DNA from: Sulfurospirillum sp001602955
Lineage (GTDB): Bacteria; Campylobacterota; Campylobacteria; Campylobacterales; Sulfurospirillaceae
DNA length: 64,000 bases
Direction: 5' to 3'
NCBI GenBank assembly: GCA_001602955.1
Contig: LVAC01000002.1
Coordinates: 1 to 64,000 of the forward strand
Part shown: positions 32,182 to 39,253 of the stretch, in pieces
How positions within the stretch are numbered: the stretch's first letter is position 1
How the letters are laid out: each line of letters starts with the position of its first letter
Notes under the pieces: model-generated
Seen by the model: only the letters and a program-made list of their open reading frames with translations
Database searches by the model: none
Told to the model about the DNA's origin: nothing
Position numbers and translations under genes: made by a program

Positions 32182-33870
32182 ATGTCCTTAAGCAAGAAAA
32201 TTAAATATTTTAAACAAATCGCTATTTTGCTGACGATTTGCTGGACGTTTTTAACCTCGCTTTTTGTCGTATACCAATTTATCAACGAAGAGAAGCATAT
32301 CGAGCAAAGCTCTTTGGAAAAAATCAAAGGTGTTGCCGAGCAATCGGTCGCCTTTGTGTATTGGGCGTATGAACAAAAAGCCAAAGCGTTAAGCGACGAA
32401 CAAAAGTACAGCATTCGCAATAATTTTTCCCTGCGCGACCTTCTGGCCGTTTTGGCTCGTCATAGCGATATGGATCTTTCCATTAACTCGATTTACAAAG
32501 ATATTCATGCGATGAGCGTTCCTGCTAGCGTGAAACAATCGCTTTTGAGCGTCAAAGAGACGAAACAAGATACCTACAACATTTTTTACAAAAATGAACG
32601 CAAATACCTTTTTTACGCCGTGCCGATGTTGGCAAACCACTCGTGCATCTCTTGCCACGTTCACGGCGACGAGAAGATCGGTGCGTTGTTGGGTTTTACG
32701 ACGATTTCGATGCAAGTTCCCACGTTTCGAGAAGCTAATGCGCAAAGTTACTATTTTTTAATCGGTATGTATTTGGGAACGTGGTGTTTAGGACTCTTTG
32801 CGATTTGGTGGATTCACGCCAAAGGACGCAACTATCTGAACGAAAAAACGAAACTCTACGAAGAGAGCATGTACGCGCTTATCGATATGGTCGAGAAACG
32901 CGACAGTTATACCGCCGGTCACAGCCAAAGGGTTGCCGAGTATGCCAAACTCCTTACGCTTGAGCTCGGCTACTCCCACGACGAAGCCGATTTTATCTAT
33001 AAAGCGGGAATGTTGCACGACATCGGAAAGATCGAGATTCCAGACTCGATCCTCCTCAAACCCGATACGCTCTCTTCGATGGAATATTCACTGATTCAAC
33101 GCCATTCGACCGCCAGCTACGAATTGTTGTCGCGTGAACCTTTTAGCGCATTGGCAACCATTGTTTTGCACCATCACGAACGTTACGACGGACGAGGGTA
33201 TCCGAGCGGATTGAAAGGGGAGCAAATTCCGATTTTCTCTCAAATCATCACCGTAGCGGATGCCTTTGACGCAATGACGACGAATCGAGCGTATCGTAAA
33301 TGCTTACGTCGCGAAGAGGCACTTTTTCTTTTGGAAGAAGAGAGCGGTAAACAATTCAACCCTTCCATCGTTGCCGCTGCCAAAAAAGTCTTTAAAAACG
33401 TAAAATTGCCTGAAAATACGACGCAAATGCCTAAAGATTTATTGGAAGAGATGCGCTTTTCATACTACTTCCGCGATCAACTGACCGGTTTTTACAATAT
33501 CAATTATCTCAAATTTCTCTTCGCGCATGCGGGAGATTGTTCCATGAAATTGTTGTGCATCGACCATCTCAACTGTACGCATTTTGCCGAGTACAATAAA
33601 CGTTACGGCTGGAAAAAAGGCGATCTTTTTTTAAGGCGTATCGCACAGTGTATCCACGAAATTTATCCCGAAGCGATGATCGTGCGAGCCTACAGTGACA
33701 ATTTTTTGGTGATCCATACGCAAGAGCATACGCATATGCGCTACGAAGCGTTAGACGCTATGTTGGAAGAGTACGCTTTAAGCATGGAATACCAACATCT
33801 GGATATTGACGTGAATGAGCCTTTAAGCTTGGAAATCTTGGAAGATAAACTTTTGCGTTTGGAGAATTAG
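32182..33870 (+). CDS. HD-GYP phosphodiesterase with periplasmic haem-c sensor and degenerate GGDEF
   Basis: The 562-aa protein has TM1 at about 13-32 and a periplasmic domain containing a haem-c attachment motif CISCH (155-159), as in Tll0287/DUF3365-type sensors. TM2 lies at about 190-211, followed by an HD-GYP domain (His247, HDIGK at 279-283, HHHERYDGRGYP at 330-341). The C-terminal GGDEF-like domain starts at RDQLTGFYN, but its active loop reads VRAYSDNF instead of GGDEF. It should hydrolyse c-di-GMP under control of periplasmic redox state or gas ligands, with the dead GGDEF perhaps regulatory. The ribosome site is weak. Confidence 0.9.
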   Translation: MSLSKKIKYFKQIAILLTICWTFLTSLFVVYQFINEEKHIEQSSLEKIKGVAEQSVAFVYWAYEQKAKALSDEQKYSIRNNFSLRDLLAVLARHSDMDLSINSIYKDIHAMSVPASVKQSLLSVKETKQDTYNIFYKNERKYLFYAVPMLANHSCISCHVHGDEKIGALLGFTTISMQVPTFREANAQSYYFLIGMYLGTWCLGLFAIWWIHAKGRNYLNEKTKLYEESMYALIDMVEKRDSYTAGHSQRVAEYAKLLTLELGYSHDEADFIYKAGMLHDIGKIEIPDSILLKPDTLSSMEYSLIQRHSTASYELLSREPFSALATIVLHHHERYDGRGYPSGLKGEQIPIFSQIITVADAFDAMTTNRAYRKCLRREEALFLLEEESGKQFNPSIVAAAKKVFKNVKLPENTTQMPKDLLEEMRFSYYFRDQLTGFYNINYLKFLFAHAGDCSMKLLCIDHLNCTHFAEYNKRYGWKKGDLFLRRIAQCIHEIYPEAMIVRAYSDNFLVIHTQEHTHMRYEALDAMLEEYALSMEYQHLDIDVNEPLSLEILEDKLLRLEN

Positions 33871-33910
33871 GGTATAATTAACGCCATTTTTCATCGTTAA
33901 AGGGGATCAA

Positions 33911-35659
33911 ATGCGTCTTACGACCTGTCCTTTGGATTGCTTCGACGGGTGTAGCATCGTCGTTAACGAGAACCGCGTGCTTAAGGGCAATAAAGCCCAC
34001 CCGATTACGCAAGGCTATCTTTGCCACCATCTCAACCATTACCATCAATTTGATCGCATCGAAGAGGCTCGCTACTTGGGGCAAACCGTCTCATTAGAGC
34101 GGGCATGCGAAATTTTAGAAACACAGCTTCAAACGTATCTGCCTTCACGCACGCTTTATTTTAAAGGAAGCGGCAATTTAGGCGTGATGCAAAGCGTCAC
34201 GAAAATGTTTTTTGCCCGACACGGAGCCGTATTTGCCTCCGGTTCGTTGTGCGAAGAAGCGGGAACGAGCGGAATCGTACAAGGAAGAGGGGCGGATCTT
34301 TCGCTTTCTCCCTTACATGTCAAAAAGTCCGAAGTTGTCATCGTATGGGGACGAAACCCGAGCGTGACCAATTCTCACATGTTACCCGCGTTAAAAGGGA
34401 AAACCCTTATCGTCATCAATCCCGTTAAAATAGATCTTGCCGAACGCGCGGATATGTTTATTCCGATTCGTCCGAAAAGCGATCTGTATTTGGCACTGCT
34501 TCTATGCCGTTTAATCGCAACGAAAGGCATGGAAGATCGCTCCTTTTTAGAGTCGCGTTGTTTACATTACACGGCGTTTTCGACCTTGATCGAAAGATTT
34601 TCACTACCGTATCTTGTAGAAAAATCGGGAGTAAGTCTTGAAGAAGCAAGCGCGTTGCTCTCCTTGATCGCCGGGAAAAAAACTTCCGTTTTGGTCGGCA
34701 TCGGCGTGCAAAAATACCGTTTCGGACACAGCGTTTTGCGCTCAATCGACGCTTTCGCGGCGATGTTGGGGCTTTTTGGAAAAGAAGGGTGCGGCGTAGG
34801 GTACATTAGCGACAGCGGTTTTGGGTTTAGCTCGCCTTTTAAAATTGATGCTACGAAAGTAACGCTACCGACCGTCAATTTCGGCGATTACGATTTGGTG
34901 TTTATTCAAGGCGGCAATCCGTTGAGCCAAATGCCCTGTTCTCCCAAAGTTCAAGAAGGACTCTCCAAGGCAAAGTGCGTCGTTTATTTCGGGCTTCACG
35001 AAAACGAGACGTCTGCGAAAGCGCATTTAGTGATTCCCGCCCAATCGTTTTTGGAAAAAAACGACCTCAAACTCAGCTACGGACACCCGTTTATCGGACG
35101 GATGCCCAAACTTGAAGACGCAACCTTTGCGATCAGCGAATACGCATTGACGCAACGGCTCTTAGAAACGTTTAAACACGCGCCTTTGGAAGAAGATACG
35201 GTCATATTAGAGCGTATGATCGCAACGAACAGTGTTGAAAAAGAGGGCTTTTTGATGTCGAAAACGTATGAAACGCTACCCTACGAAGAGCGTTTTTACA
35301 CGCCTACCGGTCGTTTTGAATTTATGGACTCTTTTGATGAGGGCGAGGTATTGGAAGAGGGGGGATTTTTTCTGATCGCCGCGAAGCAAAACCGATCGCT
35401 CAATTCGCAATTTGTGACCGACGATTATTTGTACGTACCGCAAAGTTTGGGGCTTAAGCAAGAAGAACGCGTGAGGCTTTCGAGTCGTTACGGCTCTTGT
35501 ATGTACTCCGTGATGCCCAGTTCCAAGCTTCGAGACGATTGTTTGTTGCTCTACAGCGGTGCGAAAAACGTGAACATGTTAACGCCTTACGCAACGAGTC
35601 AAGAGGGACAATGTGCGGTTTTTCAGGATATGAAAGTGCATTTGGAGCGACTCTCGTGA
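33911..35659 (+). CDS. Compact molybdopterin oxidoreductase of the DMSO-reductase superfamily
   Basis: The product has 582 residues, shorter than the usual 700-900. N-terminal cysteines 6, 10, 14 and 38 (CPLDCFDGC and GYLCHH) would bind a [4Fe-4S] cluster. Cys114 in GSLCEEAG is a candidate Mo ligand. The molybdopterin dinucleotide region follows (VWGRNPSVTNSH, FIQGGNPLSQMP), and the short C-terminal domain ends GAKNVNMLTPY. There is no Tat signal, so it is cytoplasmic. Substrate unknown; formate-dehydrogenase-like and polysulfide-type relatives differ in length. AAAGGGGAT precedes the start. The next gene begins within its stop codon. Confidence 0.82.
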   Translation: MRLTTCPLDCFDGCSIVVNENRVLKGNKAHPITQGYLCHHLNHYHQFDRIEEARYLGQTVSLERACEILETQLQTYLPSRTLYFKGSGNLGVMQSVTKMFFARHGAVFASGSLCEEAGTSGIVQGRGADLSLSPLHVKKSEVVIVWGRNPSVTNSHMLPALKGKTLIVINPVKIDLAERADMFIPIRPKSDLYLALLLCRLIATKGMEDRSFLESRCLHYTAFSTLIERFSLPYLVEKSGVSLEEASALLSLIAGKKTSVLVGIGVQKYRFGHSVLRSIDAFAAMLGLFGKEGCGVGYISDSGFGFSSPFKIDATKVTLPTVNFGDYDLVFIQGGNPLSQMPCSPKVQEGLSKAKCVVYFGLHENETSAKAHLVIPAQSFLEKNDLKLSYGHPFIGRMPKLEDATFAISEYALTQRLLETFKHAPLEEDTVILERMIATNSVEKEGFLMSKTYETLPYEERFYTPTGRFEFMDSFDEGEVLEEGGFFLIAAKQNRSLNSQFVTDDYLYVPQSLGLKQEERVRLSSRYGSCMYSVMPSSKLRDDCLLLYSGAKNVNMLTPYATSQEGQCAVFQDMKVHLERLS

Positions 35660-36381
35660 GCGATACGGACGTTTTGTTGGACGATGCTTTATTGCTTGTC
35701 GAGCAAAATTTTTATTTTTTACATATGGGCGAATTTCTCGGCAAATTGACCAAAACGGAAGATTTAAGCGATCGAAGTCTATTTGTCGTCAAAAAATACG
35801 ACAACGATCAAGCGTACTATTTTAACGCCGAATTGATTCACGAACTTTTAGTCAATGCAAGAGAGACGCAAAACGAAGCGATTTCGTTGTTTGAATATTT
35901 TGTCGAGTTCAATGCGTTTCGGGGTATTTGTATGGCGATGGTCGAGAGCTTGCGGTTTGAAAGTCCGTTTAAAGTCTTTATGCAACGCCTGTGCGGCGAG
36001 CAATACGAGAATTTTGTCGATATTCTCTCTTTCGTGCGCAACGTACTTTCGCACAATATCCATTCGGAGATTCGCCTCAGCGAAAAAGATTACGACGGGA
36101 CGCTAAAACGCATTCGACGTATGGGGCGCAATCCGAATATCGCCTTTGCGTTTCAATACGCTTTGCGCCTTCCCGAACTCGGTGCTCCCAACGACGCTTA
36201 TACCTTTACATGTCAGATCGATTTTGAAAGCCTTGAAGAAGGAATGCCGTTTTTAGAGATTCTTTCGATGTGGGAACTTCTGATGCTCAGCGAATTGTGT
36301 TTTAACCTCGTGATGACCTATCGCAGAAAAGAAGAAAAAGAGTTACAAGAAGAAGCGATGGGCGAAGACTCTCTACGATAA
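35656..36381 (+). CDS. Conserved-looking hypothetical partner of the molybdopterin oxidoreductase
   Basis: The GTG at 35656 overlaps the preceding TGA (GTGA) and is preceded by TGGAGCG, so the 241-aa protein is translationally coupled to the molybdo-enzyme. A longer frame starting inside the upstream gene is unlikely. The product is helical, acidic and without signal peptide or membrane segments (NFYFLHMGEFLGKLTKTED near the start). I recognise no domain. Coupling suggests a dedicated chaperone or maturation factor, by analogy with other molybdo-enzyme operons. Confidence 0.65.
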   Translation: MSDTDVLLDDALLLVEQNFYFLHMGEFLGKLTKTEDLSDRSLFVVKKYDNDQAYYFNAELIHELLVNARETQNEAISLFEYFVEFNAFRGICMAMVESLRFESPFKVFMQRLCGEQYENFVDILSFVRNVLSHNIHSEIRLSEKDYDGTLKRIRRMGRNPNIAFAFQYALRLPELGAPNDAYTFTCQIDFESLEEGMPFLEILSMWELLMLSELCFNLVMTYRRKEEKELQEEAMGEDSLR

Positions 36382-36460
36382 TATCACGATTTGCTTGCGT
36401 AAAAATGTTTACATGTAAGGCAAATTCATCTAATGACCTGATGATTTACAAGGAGCCGTA

Positions 36461-36544
36461 ATGCAGATAGTCATTGATGTTAACGAGGGCTATACTACGC
36501 AATTCTTGAGCATTATGCAAGATAAAGAGTACCTTCAAATCTAG
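36461..36544 (+). pseudogene. Short ORF resembling the N-terminus of an antitoxin
   Basis: A 27-codon ORF starts at the ATG at 36461 with a good AAGGAGC ribosome site and ends at TAG 36542-36544. The peptide (MQIVIDVNEGYTTQFLSIMQ...) looks like the start of small RelB/Phd-like antitoxins that begin with such a beta strand. It is followed by AT-rich DNA and then BrnTA. It may be the stump of a deleted toxin-antitoxin module, or simply a small peptide gene. Confidence 0.35.
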
Positions 36545-36576
36545 CTCAATTTCTACTACAATATATAGAGTATAGG

Positions 36577-36590
36577 GTTAAACTTTTAAC
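36577..36590. repeat. GTTAAACTTTTAAC near-palindrome (dispersed, three sites)
   Basis: The same 14-mer occurs at 50899-50912, and a 12-bp match (TAAACTTTTAAC) at 102-113 extends to AGGGYTAAACTTTTAACTT when compared with this copy. All three lie in AT-rich accessory DNA: the adhesin tail, upstream of BrnTA, and after the orphan membrane protein at 50324. Confidence 0.5.
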
Positions 36591-36615
36591 TTCTTAGAGA
36601 AAAATTTAAAGTTTA

Positions 36616-36645
36616 TTGACAATGTACATACAAAAGCGTTATACT
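36616..36645 (+). promoter_or_regulatory. Sigma70 promoter of the BrnTA operon
   Basis: TTGACA (36616-36621) and TATACT (36640-36645) are separated by 18 bp, 27 bp before the brnT GTG start. The spacer holds the palindrome TGTACA (36624-36629), a plausible part of the BrnA autoregulatory operator. It is one of the few promoters here with a consensus -35. Confidence 0.65.
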
Positions 36646-36671
36646 TTTTACACTATTCATAAAGGAAACAT

Positions 36672-36956
36672 GTGAAATTTGAATGGAGTCAAGAAAAAAG
36701 TGCTTCAAATTTTCAAAAGCACGGCGTGAGCTTTGAAGAAGCGAGAGAAGTGTTTGATGACCCGTTTCATATCTCAAAGTGTGACGCAAGGTTTGATTAT
36801 TGTGAAGAGCGTTGGATAACCCTTGGTGCAACGACAAAAGAGAAAATTTTAGTCGTTGCCAATATGTTTTTTGATGAATTTGGCGAAGAGATAGTGCGCA
36901 TCATCAGTGCAAGACATGCCAATAAAACCGAAAAGGAATTTTATGAAAACCATTAA
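36672..36956 (+). CDS. brnT: BrnT-family ribonuclease toxin
   Basis: This 94-aa protein of the RelE-like BrnT fold starts KFEWSQEKSASNFQKHGVSF followed by EEAREVFDDP, the family hallmark, and ends with RIISARHANKTEKEFYE. BrnT cleaves RNA and inhibits growth until bound by BrnA. It starts at GTG with AAAGGAAAC in front and overlaps brnA by 14 bp. Toxin-first order is normal for brnTA. Confidence 0.92.
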   Translation: MKFEWSQEKSASNFQKHGVSFEEAREVFDDPFHISKCDARFDYCEERWITLGATTKEKILVVANMFFDEFGEEIVRIISARHANKTEKEFYENH

Positions 36957-37170
36957 AGAAAGAGAACACTACGATAGCTATGAGCTTGAAGAGTCGTATG
37001 ATTTTGAAGGCGGTGTACGAGGGCGATTTTATGAGCCTAAAAAAATCCCAACGACACTCAGACTTGATAATGACATCATTTTATACTTTAAGAAAAAAGC
37101 GAGTGAGCAAAAGGTTTCGTATCAGTCATTGATTAATGCGTTTTTACGGAAAGAGATAGGCTCTTTATAG
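36943..37170 (+). CDS. brnA: BrnA-family ribbon-helix-helix antitoxin
   Basis: The 75-aa product has a C-terminal ribbon-helix-helix (TTLRLDNDIILYFKKKASEQ, then VSYQSLINAFLRKEI) preceded by a toxin-binding segment. It should neutralise BrnT and repress the shared promoter. The ATG at 36943 follows AAGGAATTTT; the upstream in-frame ATG inside brnT is less likely. Confidence 0.92.
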   Translation: MKTIKEREHYDSYELEESYDFEGGVRGRFYEPKKIPTTLRLDNDIILYFKKKASEQKVSYQSLINAFLRKEIGSL

Positions 37171-37218
37171 GTTTTGCTATAAACTTTTTGCATGGATCGG
37201 GGAGATATTCAGAAAAGA

Positions 37219-37237
37219 AGGTGGGGAAGCCCCACCT
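37219..37237 (-). terminator. Terminator of amtB-glnK
   Basis: Arms AGGTGGGG (37219-37226) and CCCCACCT (37230-37237) form an 8-bp GC-rich stem with a 3-nt loop. On the minus strand it lies 8 bp beyond the glnK stop and is followed by TCTTTTCTG, a good intrinsic terminator. Confidence 0.75.
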
Positions 37238-37245
37238 CATTAAGA

Positions 37246-37584
37246 TTATACCGCTTCGTTATCGAGTTCGCCGGTTCTAATGCGAACGCTTTTTTCGACG
37301 TTGGAAACAAAAATCTTTCCGTCGCCGATTTTACCCGTACGGGCACTTTTTACGATGACGTCGATGACTTTATCGACCAGCTCGTCTACGACGACGACTT
37401 CAATCTTGATTTTCGGTAAAAAATCAACGACGTACTCGGCACCTCTGTAGAGTTCCGAGTGACCTTGTTGGCGTCCGTAACCTTTGACTTCACTGACCGT
37501 CATACCCGTAATATCAAGTTCTGCTAGCGCATCTTTGACGTCTTCGAGTTTGAAAGGTTTAATAATAGATTCTATTTTTTTCAT
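37246..37584 (-). CDS. glnK: PII nitrogen-regulatory protein
   Basis: The 112-aa trimeric signal protein senses 2-oxoglutarate and ATP/ADP and blocks AmtB when nitrogen is replete. The T-loop contains Tyr51 (ELYRGAEYVVDFLPK), the uridylylation site where GlnD is present, and the C-terminus TGKIGDGKIFVSNVEKSVRIRTGE is intact. It lies 12 bp downstream of amtB, the almost universal arrangement for GlnK. Confidence 0.95.
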   Translation of the reverse strand: MKKIESIIKPFKLEDVKDALAELDITGMTVSEVKGYGRQQGHSELYRGAEYVVDFLPKIKIEVVVVDELVDKVIDVIVKSARTGKIGDGKIFVSNVEKSVRIRTGELDNEAV

Positions 37585-37596
37585 CTTCAGTCCTTC

Positions 37597-38913
37597 TTAT
37601 CTTAAGTTAAAAGCTTTTTCGCCGTGTTCGACTTCATCTAAACCTTGAGATTCGGCTTCGGCACTGACTCTTGCACCGCCCGTGAGGATCGAAGCGATTT
37701 TAAAGACTACCGCCGTTACGATCGCCGTATAGATGATAGTGACGACAACGCCTTCGACTTGTACGAGCACTTGACCTGCGTTACCGTAGAGTAGACCCGT
37801 TCCTAGTTCGTTGACTTCAGGGTTTGCAAAAATACCGGTCGCAATCGCACCCCAGATACCCGCAACACCGTGGATACCGAACGCATCGAGCGAATCGTCG
37901 TATTTAAGAGCTTTTTTAAGTCCGTTAACACCGTAAAACGCTACAATACCCGCAACGACGCCGATTACTAATGCACCCGCCGTATCGACAAAACCTGCCG
38001 CCGGCGTAATGGCAACAAGACCTGCTACGATACCTGAAGCGATACCCAAAAGCGTGAACTTTTTATACGTAACGTATTCAACGAGCATCCATGAAAATGC
38101 CGCAACTGCCGCCGCCGTGTTGGTGACCAAGAAAGCACTTGCCGCGATACCGTCCGCTCCAAGCTCGCTACCGGCGTTAAACCCGAACCAACCAAACCAT
38201 AGCATACTTGCACCCAAAACCGTTAGCGTTACGGATGAAGGGAACATCGCTTTACCGTAGTCGCTTCGTTTGCCGAGCATTAAAGCCATGACAAGACCCG
38301 CAACACCGGCATTGATATGAACAACCGTACCGCCGGCAAAGTCTAAAACACCGTCAGCCGACAAGAAACCGCCGCCCCATACCCAGTGAGCAATCGGTGC
38401 GTAGCATGCGATGATCCAAAGTGCCGCAAAGACGATCCATGTCGAAAACTTAAGTCGCTCGATGACCGCACCGCTGGCAAGTGCTACGGTAATGCCCGCA
38501 AACGTCATTTGGAAGGCCGCAAAAAGAAGTACGGGGATATTTCCGGTTGCCCAAAGGTCCGTCACCTTAATACCGCTTAAAAAGAAGCTATCGAAACCGA
38601 TAACGCCGCTGATGTCCGTACCGAAAGCTAAGGTATAACCGCAAACGACCCAAACGATAGAGGCGACGATATAGCCCATAACGCTCATTGCAATCGTGTT
38701 AAGCAAGTTTTTAGAGCGAGCCATACCGCCGTAAAAAAGTGCTAAACCCGCAGGGGTCATAAACATAACGAGCGCCGTCGCCGTTAAAACCCATGCCGTA
38801 TTACCGACGTCTAAAGTCGGTGCCGCTTCAGCCGCTTCGGCTGCCGCTTCTTCTGCCGCCCACAATGTTGATAACGGCAACATAGTTGCAAGAGCAAGTA
38901 GTTTACTTCTCAT
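37597..38913 (-). CDS. amtB: Ammonium transporter
   Basis: This 438-aa channel has a signal peptide (about 1-20, ending LWAA), an Ala/Glu-rich N-terminal linker and 11 membrane helices. The pore histidines are in YAPIAHWVW and AFGIHGVAGIW. It conducts ammonium under nitrogen limitation and is gated by GlnK, encoded next. AGGAGGAATCA precedes the ATG. Confidence 0.96.
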   Translation of the reverse strand: MRSKLLALATMLPLSTLWAAEEAAAEAAEAAPTLDVGNTAWVLTATALVMFMTPAGLALFYGGMARSKNLLNTIAMSVMGYIVASIVWVVCGYTLAFGTDISGVIGFDSFFLSGIKVTDLWATGNIPVLLFAAFQMTFAGITVALASGAVIERLKFSTWIVFAALWIIACYAPIAHWVWGGGFLSADGVLDFAGGTVVHINAGVAGLVMALMLGKRSDYGKAMFPSSVTLTVLGASMLWFGWFGFNAGSELGADGIAASAFLVTNTAAAVAAFSWMLVEYVTYKKFTLLGIASGIVAGLVAITPAAGFVDTAGALVIGVVAGIVAFYGVNGLKKALKYDDSLDAFGIHGVAGIWGAIATGIFANPEVNELGTGLLYGNAGQVLVQVEGVVVTIIYTAIVTAVVFKIASILTGGARVSAEAESQGLDEVEHGEKAFNLR

Positions 38914-39253
38914 TGATTCCTCCTAGTAGTGTTGAACTGATGAAATTGTATCACTTAGCGGTTTTTAATCTATGCATTAAAATGATTAAATTTTAACCAG
39001 TTAGCTAAAATGAGGCTGAGGTTTCGGTTCGGGATGATGCTATACGTTGCTAGACCTCTTAAAAAACGCAAACCGTCCTCCGTCGCGAAAGAGTTCTCTT
39101 GTGAAAAAAACACCGAGCATAGCTTTCAGCCTTTGGCAACGGATCAATTTTCGCCGAAGTTTGATGCCATTATAACGGTTTTTAAAACACGCTATTAAAA
39201 CAAAACGGAAAAAGATATAATGCGCTTTTAAAAAAAGGGGCACATGTAACCGA
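38914..39253. other. 340-bp divergent intergenic region (amtB / opgB)
   Basis: On the minus strand TACAAT (38945-38950) is a candidate -10 for amtB-glnK. On the plus strand TATAAT (39216-39221) is a candidate -10 for opgB, and AAAAGGGG precedes its start. The middle 150 bp has balanced composition but no open frame with a ribosome site and no recognised RNA. I see no NtrC or sigma54 site. Confidence 0.5.

Noticed and set aside
37192..37419. 75-codon plus-strand ORF over the glnK terminator and 3' end
   Set aside because: Antisense to glnK and runs through its terminator hairpin; no family resemblance.
39010..39198. 62-codon ORF in the amtB/opgB intergenic region
   Set aside because: No ribosome binding site and a basic low-information product; treated as chance.
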